A stretch of DNA of 36,103 bases. Source: an uncultured Owenweeksia sp. (GTDB taxonomy: Bacteria; Bacteroidota; Bacteroidia; Flavobacteriales; Schleiferiaceae). Every line of letters starts with the position of its first letter. Position 1 is the stretch's first letter. Shown here one piece after another: positions 16,870 to 26,645 of the stretch. The stretch covers positions 1 to 36,103 of the forward strand of contig CAKZRR010000058.1 in the NCBI GenBank assembly GCA_937146805.1. The letters are read 5' to 3'. The translations under genes were made by a program, and so were the position numbers. A model generated the notes under the pieces. The model made no database searches, had not been told where the DNA came from, and saw only the letters and a list, made by a program, of their open reading frames with translations.

Positions 16870-18825
16870 TTAATCTCCTAAATTTCTAAAGCTTCGGCTT
16901 ATAAAAAGTAAATCATTCCAAGCGGTATAATTTTTTGCATACAACTGATTGATGTGATTAACAGCCGTTTGCTGTAGCTGATGGAAATCACGTTGTGAAC
17001 AGACACTCAGTACCGATTTCTTTAATTTAGGGAGATGACTTGTTGGAGCTCTAAGATCGTAGCCTACCCATGTTTTTTTAGCTAAAAGCACGCTAAAAAT
17101 ATTGCCTAAAAAGCCTGATTTATTTGTTGTAAACCAAATGCCAATAGGGGAGGTAATCATTAGCAATAAGGCCATTGAAATATCAAAAAAGCGTTTAGCT
17201 CTGCGATTGGCAGGTTTAGAAATGGCGTTAAACTGTAGGGTATACCATGAACCTTGGCTGTTTATGGAATTACTACCAATAATGAACTCACTTTCGGTAG
17301 GGGCAATTTTTATTTCCACTTTCGTGGGATTTAATTGAGTCATCATTTTAAAAATATCGTTGCCACTGATATCTTTTGAGCAAAAAATAACTTCATCAAT
17401 AGTAAAAACACGCACCATGTCCGGCAAATTATCTGCTGTGCCAACATATTTTGGGTGTTCGGCCAAGGTGCTATTTGGGCTTACAAAACTTAGGTAGCTA
17501 ATATTAGGTGTGGTTTGCTTGGCCAGTTGTTCCACTCGTTCTGCTTCGGCCACCGAGCCTACAATAAAAATGCGTTTTTGCTGCTGATGAGCTACCAATA
17601 AGTTTTTACCAAGCTTTTGTAACAACAACCTAGAAAGAGGGATGCTTATAGCCGCCCAAACGGAACCGAGCAAAATGATAGCGCGTGAAAAACGGAATTC
17701 TTCGGGTACCAAACTATAAATCACCAAAATAAGAACGGTGCCAGCAAAAATACCTTTAAAGAGTTTTACCAAACGGGTGGGTTTGGTGTAACCTCCATTT
17801 ACTAATAAGCTTAGTACCCAAGCCAATGCATACAGCGGAAAAGCCGTCCAAATTAGGTTTTGTGAATACTCACCGCCCACAATAAAACGATGATTGTGTT
17901 CCCAGTACTCCTTAATGTAAAACAAGCCGCCAAGCAGTAAACTAAAATCGAGAACTGGTAAAAAAAGTGCATTCACAAATCGCTTAACTATCGAAATAGC
18001 GGCACGCAGATAAATGGCTAGTGTAATAAGTAAATTAAACAGCTGGGCATAGGTGCCGCTAAAATGCTTTTTTGCAAAAATGGCCATGGCCTTGTAAAAT
18101 ACATAAACATAATTGAGGCTGCCTTTTTTTGTGCTCTCGCCTTTATAATGAATAATGCTGGTGCTGGCTAAATAATGATTGGCATAACCGGCTTTAAGTA
18201 TGCGGTAGGATAGGTCAATATCCTCTCCATACATAAAGAAGTCTTCATCTAGCAAGCCTGCCTCCTTTAATGCGCTATTGCGCATAAACATAAAGGCTCC
18301 GGCCAATATTTCAATTTCTTGATTTTCAGTTTCGCTAAGATGACCGAGGTAATATTTTGCAAACCTTTTAGAGCGTGGAAACAAAGATGAAAGGCCAAAT
18401 ATTTTATAAAAAGATACCGATGGGGTTGGCAAACCTCTCTTACTTTCGGGGAGGTAATTACCTTTGCCGTCTATCATTTTTACGCCTAAGGCACCTGCTT
18501 TAGGGTGTTGCTTCATAAACTGAATGCACTCACTAAAAGTATTTTCTTCTACTACCGTATCTGGGTTTAATAGTAGAACAAACTCGCCTTTGGCTTGGCG
18601 TATTGCCTGATTATTGGCTACCGAAAAGCCAACGTTTTTTTTGTTGGCGATAAGAATAACGTCCTTAAATTTTTCGGCTAGCATTTCATTACTGCCATCG
18701 CTAGAGTCATTATCTACCACAAAAATTTCAGCCTCAATACCCTGCAAAGCACCCTGCACCGAAAGCAGGCATTGCTCCAAAAAGTATTTTACGTTGTAGT
18801 TTACTATTACTATCGATAGCTTCAT
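16870..18825 (-). CDS. GT2 glycosyltransferase fused to a membrane sugar-transferase-like module
   Basis: 651-aa inner-membrane protein, probably for surface glycan synthesis. Residues 1-240 are a GT-A family 2 glycosyltransferase of the rhamnosyltransferase type: VIVNYNVK start, VDNDSSDGS, NPDTVV as the metal-binding region, and MYGEDIDLSYR. About 245-400 hold several membrane spans. About 415-520 look like a nucleotide/CoA-binding fold (RIFIVGSVAEAERV). Residues 542-651 resemble the ends of polyprenyl-phosphate sugar-phosphate transferases (RFFDISMALLLMITSPIGIW, then KKTWVGYD and LPKLKKSVLS), but the usual catalytic stretch between is missing. It is the third gene of the recR unit, overlapping the gene upstream by four bases. 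Confidence 0.85.
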   Translation of the reverse strand: MKLSIVIVNYNVKYFLEQCLLSVQGALQGIEAEIFVVDNDSSDGSNEMLAEKFKDVILIANKKNVGFSVANNQAIRQAKGEFVLLLNPDTVVEENTFSECIQFMKQHPKAGALGVKMIDGKGNYLPESKRGLPTPSVSFYKIFGLSSLFPRSKRFAKYYLGHLSETENQEIEILAGAFMFMRNSALKEAGLLDEDFFMYGEDIDLSYRILKAGYANHYLASTSIIHYKGESTKKGSLNYVYVFYKAMAIFAKKHFSGTYAQLFNLLITLAIYLRAAISIVKRFVNALFLPVLDFSLLLGGLFYIKEYWEHNHRFIVGGEYSQNLIWTAFPLYALAWVLSLLVNGGYTKPTRLVKLFKGIFAGTVLILVIYSLVPEEFRFSRAIILLGSVWAAISIPLSRLLLQKLGKNLLVAHQQQKRIFIVGSVAEAERVEQLAKQTTPNISYLSFVSPNSTLAEHPKYVGTADNLPDMVRVFTIDEVIFCSKDISGNDIFKMMTQLNPTKVEIKIAPTESEFIIGSNSINSQGSWYTLQFNAISKPANRRAKRFFDISMALLLMITSPIGIWFTTNKSGFLGNIFSVLLAKKTWVGYDLRAPTSHLPKLKKSVLSVCSQRDFHQLQQTAVNHINQLYAKNYTAWNDLLFISRSFRNLGD

Positions 18826-20207
18826 TGACTCGTCCAGGGCTTTGCAATGGAGTCGGCAAGATAATGCGCATTTATCTTAGCGTTGGCCTGATTAATTTCG
18901 GGTAAATAATAGATGCTATAGCCAGCGCGGTGCGCGTTTTCCAATTCGGCTTGGCTGCTGTAATAATCCAGTTTTACCTGATTTCCGTATTCTTGGGTCA
19001 TTTCAATTTCAGGATAATACCAACCAGCGATAACCCAAGCTTTCCCCTTTTGTTGTTGGCTCCATTGGTTAAAGTTATACACCAATTTAGATTTTGCCAC
19101 TCGCTTGGTATGATCCAAAATAACAGGCCCTTGTAAGGCATCCATAAATATGGTTTTGCCATTACTGTTAAAGTTTATACTGGCAGGGCTAGCTGCGCCT
19201 GCGCGTGATGAGTTTTGATAATCGAAACCCACAAAAAAGCAAGAGAAAATACTAACCAAACTAAATGCGAGCACCCATTTACTTGAATAGAAACTGGCCA
19301 AGTACAGTACAAAAAAGGGAATAAAAACTAAAAAGAACTCGGCCTTAAAAGGCAAACGTAAAAACACAAATAACTGCATGGCTAAAAGTAGTAGCAAGGC
19401 AAGCCAATAATTGCGCGGTAGCTTGGTAATAGCAGTATGGCGTAGGTGCTTAAGCTTGGCTATTAAATAGGCTGTGCTGCCCACAATAAAAAGCAGCAAA
19501 AAGGCTCCCCAAACCCCAATACTGGCTTTGTACAATACGCTAGCCCATCCCGGAAACGGAGGCTTGTGGAAATCTAAAAAACCAAAACCATAAGTAAAGA
19601 AAGCTGGCAGGTAGGCCACAATGGAAATAACGGTTGCGGCAATTCCCATTTTTATGATTTCATCAAAGCGATGTTGGCGGGTATAGGTGAGTATAACTAA
19701 AGGTAATAAAAAGCCTAAATGCGATATACGAAAGCCGGTAGCTATACCTACAAAAATGCCAGCGAGTAAATATTTTTCATTGAGCATTTGCCAAAAGGCT
19801 AATAATAAAAAAAGCAGCCCAAAGTTGTAGTCAATAGTATAGGTGCCAGCAATAAAAAAGGAAGGTATAAACCCAAAACCTAAACTTAATAAAAAGGGTG
19901 AAGGAATTAAAAATCGTTGCGCTATTTTGTAAAACACAACAATGGACAAGGCGCTTACGATGGCGCTAAGTAAGTTGAAAAATAGAGGGCTGTGCTCAAT
20001 GGAATATAAGGCAGCTAAAAGCAACTCATATATTGGGTGCCCCGGTAAACGAGATACTTCATATTGGCCGCTGTCCCAAATTAGGCGTGCATTTAAAGCT
20101 TGTGCCCAAGCATCTTCTTCTCGGCCATAGCCAGCACTTAAAAAGGGCAACCTGGCCAATAGGGCAATGGCAAAAAGTGCCCATTCATGTAGCTTAAGGT
20201 TTTTCAA
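18822..20207 (-). CDS. Multi-spanning GT-C (ArnT/PMT-like) glycosyltransferase
   Basis: 461-aa polytopic inner-membrane protein with about ten hydrophobic spans and a soluble C-terminal tail (about 350-461). The first periplasmic loop, right after span 1, has the acidic cluster YGREEDAWA (residues 27-35), matching the position of the catalytic Asp/Glu in family 39/PMT-like GT-C enzymes that use lipid-linked sugars. Later loop residues such as RLPGHPIYE also fit this group. Donor and acceptor are unknown. It overlaps recR upstream and the GT2 gene downstream by four bases each (ATGA), so the three genes form one operon. Confidence 0.75.
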   Translation of the reverse strand: MKNLKLHEWALFAIALLARLPFLSAGYGREEDAWAQALNARLIWDSGQYEVSRLPGHPIYELLLAALYSIEHSPLFFNLLSAIVSALSIVVFYKIAQRFLIPSPFLLSLGFGFIPSFFIAGTYTIDYNFGLLFLLLAFWQMLNEKYLLAGIFVGIATGFRISHLGFLLPLVILTYTRQHRFDEIIKMGIAATVISIVAYLPAFFTYGFGFLDFHKPPFPGWASVLYKASIGVWGAFLLLFIVGSTAYLIAKLKHLRHTAITKLPRNYWLALLLLLAMQLFVFLRLPFKAEFFLVFIPFFVLYLASFYSSKWVLAFSLVSIFSCFFVGFDYQNSSRAGAASPASINFNSNGKTIFMDALQGPVILDHTKRVAKSKLVYNFNQWSQQQKGKAWVIAGWYYPEIEMTQEYGNQVKLDYYSSQAELENAHRAGYSIYYLPEINQANAKINAHYLADSIAKPWTSQ

Positions 20208-20833
20208 TGCGCAGAGTTTTGGCTAATCGAACTTTCATAAGGAACGCGGTTGCTAATACTTCTAGCTAAAGTAACTTCATCGGCATACTCTAGCTGGTCG
20301 CCAACGGCAATACCTCGCGCAATAGCGCTAAGGGTAAGGGAGGCATCGTTTAACTTCTTATATAGATAAAAGGTGGTGGTTTCGCCTTCTACGGTGGCAC
20401 CAAGTCCAAAAATTATTTCTCGCGGTTTTTTTTCATTTACGCGGTGTATTAAGCTATCAATATTTAATTGAGATGGGCCAACGCCATCCATAGGGCTAAT
20501 TACACCGCCCAATACATGATACAATCCTTTGTATTGTCCTGTGTTTTCAATGGCCATTACATCTCTTATATCTTCTACCACGCAAATTAAACCTTCATCC
20601 CGGCTGGGATTGCTGCAAATTTCACATACCTCATGGTCTGATAAATTACCACAGCGCTTACAAGCATTTATATCTTGCTTTAGCCGTACCAAAGCAGTGG
20701 CCAAACTTTCTACTTCGTGCTCCTCTTGCTTTAGCAAATGCAAGGCAAGGCGCAGGGCGGTTTTTTTTCCGATGCCCGGCAGGCTCGAAATTTCGTCTAC
20801 CGCACGTTCCAAATGTTTAGATGAAAAATTCAT
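20204..20833 (-). CDS. recR: Recombination mediator RecR
   Basis: Part of the RecFOR pathway that loads RecA at gaps during recombinational repair. The order of elements is standard: helix-hairpin-helix with [17 protein letters not shown] (18-34), a four-cysteine zinc site (Cys58, Cys61, Cys70, Cys73), the Toprim domain starting at [14 protein letters not shown] (about 82) and the C-terminal [15 protein letters not shown] region. 209 aa is normal. It is the first gene of a minus-strand unit with two glycosyltransferase genes and diverges from a symporter gene across 70 bp. Confidence 0.97.
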   Translation of the reverse strand: MNFSSKHLERAVDEISSLPGIGKKTALRLALHLLKQEEHEVESLATALVRLKQDINACKRCGNLSDHEVCEICSNPSRDEGLICVVEDIRDVMAIENTGQYKGLYHVLGGVISPMDGVGPSQLNIDSLIHRVNEKKPREIIFGLGATVEGETTTFYLYKKLNDASLTLSAIARGIAVGDQLEYADEVTLARSISNRVPYESSISQNSAH

Positions 20834-20846
20834 GAATCAAAAAGGC

Positions 20847-20854
20847 CAAAGTTA
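20847..20854 (-). promoter_or_regulatory. Candidate -7 box for recR operon
   Basis: Minus-strand TAACTTTG, an exact TAnnTTTG match, 14 bp upstream of the recR start codon. The distance implies a very short leader. No clear -33 element was seen. Confidence 0.45.
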
Positions 20855-20903
20855 AATACTCAGTTGCAGGTATTTCTATTTTCTTTGCTTAAAATTAGTT
20901 TAA

Positions 20904-22352
20904 ATGAGTTCACAACTACTGCTAGGCCTTATAGCCGCCTATTTTTTGCTGCTTATTGCCATATCTTACTTTAGTGGCCGAAAAAGTGACAATGAAACAT
21001 TTTTTACCGGAAACCGCCAAAGCCCTTGGTATGTAGTGGCTTTTGGAATGGTGGGAGCCTCGCTTAGCGGAGTAACTTTTATTTCGGTGCCGGGCTGGGT
21101 GGCTACCAACGGCTTTAGCTATATGCAAATGGTTTTGGGTTATGTTTTGGGCTACATAGTTATCGTTAATATATTATTGCCACTCTATTATCGGCTTAAT
21201 CTTACCTCTATTTACACCTATTTAGGTGGGCGTTTTGGAAATACCTCTTATAAAACGGGTTCACTCTTCTTTTTGCTTTCACGGATTATTGGAGCCTCTT
21301 TTAGATTGTATTTGGTGGCTATTGTGCTCGATCAAATTTTGGCGGTGTACGAGGTGCCCTTTTGGCTTACCGTAGCCATTACCATTTTACTTATTTGGGT
21401 CTATACTTTTCGTAGTGGTATTAAAACTATTGTTTGGACGGATACCTTACAAACCACCTTTATGCTTTTGGCCGTAATTATTACCGTTTTTGTAATTAGA
21501 GATAAACTTATTCCCGAAGAAGGTTTATTCAATTATATAGCGCAATCAGATTATTCTACGGTTTTCAATTTTGGAGATTGGCGCGCAGAAAATGCCTTTT
21601 GGAAACAGTTTTTGGCCGGTATGTTTATCACCATTGTTATGACGGGTTTAGACCAAGATATGATGCAGAAAAATCTAAGCTGTAGAAGCTTAAAAGATGC
21701 TCAGAAAAACATGATGTGGTTAAGCGTGGTGCTGGTTTTTGTTAATGTTATTTTTCTATCCTTAGGCGTGTTATTATATGATTATGCGGCTGCCGCGGGA
21801 ATAGATGCAACGGGTGACAAGTTGTTTTCGGCTGTAGCCCTTTCGGGGGATCTTGGTATGCTGGTGGCTGGTTTGTTTGTGGTGGGTTTAATCGCGGCCG
21901 CCTACTCCAGTGCCGATTCTGCTTTAACCGCATTAACCACTTCTTTTTGTGTGGATATTTTGGGCGTGCAAAAAATGGAAGCACAACGCGCTACACAACT
22001 TAGAAAGGTAACGCATATTGGATTTTCACTGGTGCTTTTTTTGGTAATCATCCTATTTAAATATTGGGTAGACGACAGTGTAATTAAGGAACTATTTACC
22101 ATTGCAGGTTACACCTACGGCCCATTACTTGGCTTATATGCTTTTGGTTTGATTACCAAGTTAAATATTAAAGATGTGTGGGTGCCAGTGGTTTGTATAG
22201 TTTCTCCATTGTTATGCTACTTCTTTAAAATATATGCCTTAGAGTGGTGGGGCTATTCGTTTAGTTTTGAGCTGCTATTACTCAATGGTTTGCTCACCTT
22301 TATGGGATTATTACTATTGGTAGATACTAAAAAAGCCGCCTACATAGAGTAA
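20904..22352 (+). CDS. Sodium:solute symporter (SSS family)
   Basis: 482-aa inner-membrane transporter predicted to couple solute uptake to a sodium gradient. About 13 hydrophobic spans follow the SSS pattern. The N-terminal FFTGNRQSPWYVVAFGMVGASLSGVTFISVPG holds the broken first helix that forms the sodium and substrate site. The region GLIAAAYSSADSALTALTTSFCVDI matches the conserved span-8 sodium-site helix with small and hydroxyl residues. The substrate (sugar, sialic acid, amino acid and others) cannot be told. It diverges from recR. Its final codons form one arm and the loop of a terminator hairpin serving the opposite gene. Confidence 0.93.
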   Translation: MSSQLLLGLIAAYFLLLIAISYFSGRKSDNETFFTGNRQSPWYVVAFGMVGASLSGVTFISVPGWVATNGFSYMQMVLGYVLGYIVIVNILLPLYYRLNLTSIYTYLGGRFGNTSYKTGSLFFLLSRIIGASFRLYLVAIVLDQILAVYEVPFWLTVAITILLIWVYTFRSGIKTIVWTDTLQTTFMLLAVIITVFVIRDKLIPEEGLFNYIAQSDYSTVFNFGDWRAENAFWKQFLAGMFITIVMTGLDQDMMQKNLSCRSLKDAQKNMMWLSVVLVFVNVIFLSLGVLLYDYAAAAGIDATGDKLFSAVALSGDLGMLVAGLFVVGLIAAAYSSADSALTALTTSFCVDILGVQKMEAQRATQLRKVTHIGFSLVLFLVIILFKYWVDDSVIKELFTIAGYTYGPLLGLYAFGLITKLNIKDVWVPVVCIVSPLLCYFFKIYALEWWGYSFSFELLLLNGLLTFMGLLLLVDTKKAAYIE

Positions 22353-22360
22353 GCGGCTTT
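22329..22360 (-). terminator. Terminator hairpin overlapping the symporter stop codon
   Basis: Stem 22332-22339 with 22353-22360 (8 bp, GC-rich centre) encloses a 13-nt loop containing the TAA stop of the symporter. On the minus strand the stem is followed by six Ts (22329-22334), making it a good terminator for the secreted protease gene ending at 22391. On the plus strand only three Ts follow, so it may also end the symporter transcript but less efficiently. Confidence 0.8.
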
Positions 22361-22390
22361 CCTAAAAATCCTGTAAAAGGGAGAATTGTT

Positions 22391-25300
22391 TTATTCCTGT
22401 TTCAACCAGCGGAAATTCTTAGTGCCCCAATCCGTTTTTACCGAAACAAAGTACACACCTTTAGGGGCGTGGCTAATGTTTATCTCTAGGCTTTCTTCTT
22501 TGTTTTTGGCCAAGCTCATTTCTTTTACTTGTTTACCGCCCGCATCTGCAATTGTAATTTTTACAGAACCGTTGTAATTACCTAGTTCTAAGTTTCCAAT
22601 ACCATTACTTGGGTTAGGGAACAAGTTTATTTGAGCCAGTTGCCATTCTTCCACACTCACAATGCCGGTAACGTTTACGGTGTCGTAATGCACATCAGTG
22701 CCACAAGCATTGGTTACGGTAAGGGTAACCGTGTATTTTCCTTTGGCAGCATATACATGCGTAGGGCTAACGGTAGTTGATAAATTACCATCACCAAAAT
22801 CCCAACTAACGTTACTTGGTTGGTTACCTGAGCTATTATTAAAATTAGCTTGATTAAAATTAAGCGTAAAGTTAAAGTTAGCAAGGGGCGTATCACCAAT
22901 TGCTACTGGCTTACTTTTAGAGGTTTGTCCACCAGCATTGCTAGTAACCAAATTTACGTTTCTAGTTCCTGCACCAGCATAAACCACTTGATGAGGGCCA
23001 GCCGTATTGGCCGTACTTGGTGTGGCGTTGGCACCAAAATTCCAGTTGTAAGTAGAGGCTAGTCCACCGCTTGTTAAATCATTAAAAACTAATGTGTCTC
23101 CTGCACAGTTAGTACCATTAAAGCTAAAATCGGCTACAGGCGATATTGTATTAGGATCAATTAAATTAAAGGCATCAATAGCCATGTCAGATGCAAAATC
23201 GCTACCCGTAAGCCCTCTAATACGTATGGCTACTTTTTGCCCCATATAAGCTGTTAATGGGATGTTCGCTTGTTTCCAGGCGCTTCCTTGATTACCAGTT
23301 ACTTGAGGGATAATGTCTAAAACAATTCCGTTTTCGGTAATTAAATCCACACTTAAAGTTCCCATATTATTCCCACGCATATGGTACCAAAAATAAGCAG
23401 CTGCTGCGCTAACCTGTGTGCTGTCTAAGTCTAAACAAGGAGACACTAAAATGGCTTCCATAAATTCACAAGTTCCTGAAGCTTCAGTGTAGAGATATTT
23501 ACCATTGCTGGTTCCAGGCACGTAATCAGCCGTAGGGCCTGTATTATTACTAGCCGTACCGCCATTGTCCGTTCTCCAGTCAATGTCATCACCATTTCCA
23601 TTACTAACGTTCATCCAACCATCTTTTAAAGTACAAATGGTAGCTCCACAATTAGTGGCAGTAGCACAACTATTAAAAGTTTCAAAGTTTTGCGTGTACG
23701 GAATGCTAACAGTGGTGCCCGTGGTAATGGTTAAGCCATTAACCAAAGTATCGTTGTATTTGTTTTGATCTTGTTGGTAATTGATCCAAGAAGTATAAGT
23801 ATAACTCTGACCCGTTATTGGAGTAACACCCGTAGAAAAAGTATGTGTGTAGTATGCACCGGGAGCCACTTTTTGAATTACAGTGTCTTTAATAATAGAA
23901 CCACTGTTTACTTGGTAGCTCAAGCTAAAGTTTCCAACGCTATCCAATCCATTATTATACAATTCTACAGTAACATCTAAATTATTCAAATTAAAGCAAT
24001 CAGATAAAACACCGGGAGCCGGAGAAATTTGCTGCGCCAATTCTAAATCGCGGCTTAGCGTACAATTAATTAAACCAGCTTGCTTTTGAACGGCAATGGC
24101 TCTACGGCCGATGCCTGTGTTGGTAACAGAGGCTACTGAGTACCAGTCTTCTTTAGAGATATCGTTTACCCCTACTACAAAAGAGTTGGTGCTGCTATAG
24201 CCGATGGAATCCATGTATTCGGCACCTAGTTTGTAAATTACATACCCTGTAGCTGTTCCAACATTATTCCAATTAAGTACTAATGAATCTGGGCATGAAC
24301 TGGCGATGGATAAACCCGAAGGAACTGGTACAATGGTAAATACACCTGGTGATTGTGAGCTTTGCGTACCACGTGTTACACGCACAATGGCGCTATCGGT
24401 AACCGTCCCTTGTACGTTCCAAGCAAAGTATCTGCGGCTAGCGGGTACCGAGTTATTAATAGGCGCCCAATTAGCTCCATTATCCGTTGAGTATTCAACT
24501 TGAAAGTTGGTAGTGCCTTCCGAAGCATCCCAACGAATGTATTCCAACTCAGATGGCGCTAAACCTTCACCACCCATAGGGTAGGTAAGTACTATTTCGT
24601 CCATTACAAATTGGTAGGTAATAAAGAATTTTTGTTGGCTGCTTACTAAGTTAAAAGGGTTTACACTTAGCGTAATATCGCCACTGGCAGGGTTGCTAAT
24701 GGTAATTTGTTCCACATTGTTAAGACTATCTCTAGCCGGCACAGCAGCGTTAGCCAAAGTGGCTGCATTAGGACGAGGATCTAATACCCAAGGTTGGTAG
24801 TTGCTGCTTCCTTGTGTAGCAGTTAAATCTAAATCGTTTACCAAGGCTCTAGCAGCAATAGTACTGGCAGGAGCATCTGGCCAGTATAGCATTATTTTAA
24901 CTTCTTTAATAGTACCCGAAGTAGGTACTGATAAGGTGAAGTTTTTAGCAGATGTTCCGCTAATGGAATCGCTGATAAAGTTTGAGTTTTTAATAGCATT
25001 GTAAGCAGTACGGGCATTTATTCGGCCATAGCCGTAAATAAAGTCAGGTCCATTATTACCTAAATCATCAGCCGTGTTCATTAAAATAGATTTTAATAAA
25101 CCTGCATGTGGCTCTTTGTTATGTACGTCTTTATATGCCTCGTATAAAGTAGCCAAAGTACCAGAAACACCGGGGCAAGACATGGAGGTACCTGTTTTGC
25201 TAGTGTACCCATGAGCGTTTGGTAAATCGGTGGTGCTAAAAACGGAAGTTCCTACACCGCCTACATCTGGTTTAATACGACCATCACTTGCTGGGCCACG

Positions 25301-26497
25301 GCTACTGCTATTAGCTATACCATCCACACGATTGAGGTTGGCTACAGCAATAACATTTTTGGCAATTTTATGTCCGCCTGTTACATTTCCCCAGTTGTTT
25401 CCGGCTCCATAACCACAATCACTGGTGCCACTGTTTCCAGCTGAAAATACATGCAGCATAGTAGGTCTGTCAATTGCATCTTGGTCCATTTGGCGTGTAA
25501 AGTTGGTGTAACCACCGTTGCAACCATTGGAGTATGAAGAAGAGGTGATGCGTACATTTTGCGTGTTAAAATTGGCATCGGCATTATTCAAGTTATCTGG
25601 GTAGCTTTCGTAATAAATGTGCGCTCCCTTTGCCATTCCTTCACCTTTAGGGTTTTTGTTTCCTGCACCAAAAATGGTTCCGGCAACGTGGTCACCGTGG
25701 TCACCTCTTGAGTTACCTGCACTTTGAATTAATCTACCTGTATAATCTACATGCTCGCCTAAGGCGCCATCATCGCCATGACCTACTACTATTCCTGTAC
25801 CATCGTATCCCGGGGCACCGGCATATTTAGCCTGTAAAAAACTAACTCTATGGTCGGTACGGGCAGTATTATTTTCTGTTTCGCCTGGGTCTTCCATTTC
25901 TTGCAGCTGCATAACAAACGGAAGTTTAGAAAGCCCTTTAATATCTTTTAGTTCAACGGCTAAAGCAATTTTACTATGATGTACATCATTACTTAAAGCA
26001 AAATAACCAGCTTGTGTAAGCAAGTTAGTGGCTTGGCTATTTGAAATATTAGGATAATATGAAATCCATACTTTAAATTGATTATCGCCTATCCATGCCC
26101 AATGGGGTACATCTTTTTGAAATAGTTTTTTAGAAAGCTTCCAGTCGGGCTGCAAAGCAGTTACGCTGGCTCCACGCGCCACTAAAAATTGACGAGCCGT
26201 TTCTAGCTGGTACACATTAATGCTTACAATAAAAGCTTTGTGCGGGATGTACTCCAAGGTTGTGAATCCAGGGTATTGTTGATGTAACTTTAAGCCTGAA
26301 GCTTGTACTAAACGGTAGATTTTTCCATCTACCACTTCGTTGGAACTATATTGTAAACCACTAACATCGGCTACATAGGTAGTTATGGTGTGGTTGGTGA
26401 GTAAAACATTACCAGAGATTTGCTGAGCGCCTTCGTCTTGCGAAAAACTGTTCAAGCAAATTGCTATTCCTGTTAAAGTAAGTAGCAATTTTTTCAT
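22391..26497 (-). CDS. Secreted subtilisin-like (S8) protease with PKD domains and T9SS tail
   Basis: 1368-aa extracellular protease. Signal peptide about 1-19. A prodomain-like region runs to about 215. The S8 catalytic domain (about 225-505) has the triad: Asp in GHGDDG (242 or 243), His270 in HGDHVAG and Ser438 in GTSMSCPG, plus the oxyanion Asn in SAGNSG. A jelly-roll segment (about 505-635), fibronectin III-like regions (about 640-810), a MAM-like module (about 935-1115), two PKD domains (about 1120-1200 and 1205-1280, with WNFG and WDFGDG) and a C-terminal T9SS sorting domain (about 1290-1368, FPNPSNG) follow. It probably degrades proteins for nutrition; the substrate is unknown. Confidence 0.95.
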   Translation of the reverse strand: MKKLLLTLTGIAICLNSFSQDEGAQQISGNVLLTNHTITTYVADVSGLQYSSNEVVDGKIYRLVQASGLKLHQQYPGFTTLEYIPHKAFIVSINVYQLETARQFLVARGASVTALQPDWKLSKKLFQKDVPHWAWIGDNQFKVWISYYPNISNSQATNLLTQAGYFALSNDVHHSKIALAVELKDIKGLSKLPFVMQLQEMEDPGETENNTARTDHRVSFLQAKYAGAPGYDGTGIVVGHGDDGALGEHVDYTGRLIQSAGNSRGDHGDHVAGTIFGAGNKNPKGEGMAKGAHIYYESYPDNLNNADANFNTQNVRITSSSYSNGCNGGYTNFTRQMDQDAIDRPTMLHVFSAGNSGTSDCGYGAGNNWGNVTGGHKIAKNVIAVANLNRVDGIANSSSRGPASDGRIKPDVGGVGTSVFSTTDLPNAHGYTSKTGTSMSCPGVSGTLATLYEAYKDVHNKEPHAGLLKSILMNTADDLGNNGPDFIYGYGRINARTAYNAIKNSNFISDSISGTSAKNFTLSVPTSGTIKEVKIMLYWPDAPASTIAARALVNDLDLTATQGSSNYQPWVLDPRPNAATLANAAVPARDSLNNVEQITISNPASGDITLSVNPFNLVSSQQKFFITYQFVMDEIVLTYPMGGEGLAPSELEYIRWDASEGTTNFQVEYSTDNGANWAPINNSVPASRRYFAWNVQGTVTDSAIVRVTRGTQSSQSPGVFTIVPVPSGLSIASSCPDSLVLNWNNVGTATGYVIYKLGAEYMDSIGYSSTNSFVVGVNDISKEDWYSVASVTNTGIGRRAIAVQKQAGLINCTLSRDLELAQQISPAPGVLSDCFNLNNLDVTVELYNNGLDSVGNFSLSYQVNSGSIIKDTVIQKVAPGAYYTHTFSTGVTPITGQSYTYTSWINYQQDQNKYNDTLVNGLTITTGTTVSIPYTQNFETFNSCATATNCGATICTLKDGWMNVSNGNGDDIDWRTDNGGTASNNTGPTADYVPGTSNGKYLYTEASGTCEFMEAILVSPCLDLDSTQVSAAAAYFWYHMRGNNMGTLSVDLITENGIVLDIIPQVTGNQGSAWKQANIPLTAYMGQKVAIRIRGLTGSDFASDMAIDAFNLIDPNTISPVADFSFNGTNCAGDTLVFNDLTSGGLASTYNWNFGANATPSTANTAGPHQVVYAGAGTRNVNLVTSNAGGQTSKSKPVAIGDTPLANFNFTLNFNQANFNNSSGNQPSNVSWDFGDGNLSTTVSPTHVYAAKGKYTVTLTVTNACGTDVHYDTVNVTGIVSVEEWQLAQINLFPNPSNGIGNLELGNYNGSVKITIADAGGKQVKEMSLAKNKEESLEINISHAPKGVYFVSVKTDWGTKNFRWLKQE

Positions 26498-26645
26498 ACG
26501 TATTTAGGGATTTTTTATGAGCGCCCCAAGGTACAATACAACTCGCTAATAATTGTCGGAATTTAAACATAGAGGAGTTTAAGTTGCTAATGACATAGAG
26601 GTAGGTAAAAGGCGGAGCTCATTTTAATGGATATTCGATTGGTTC

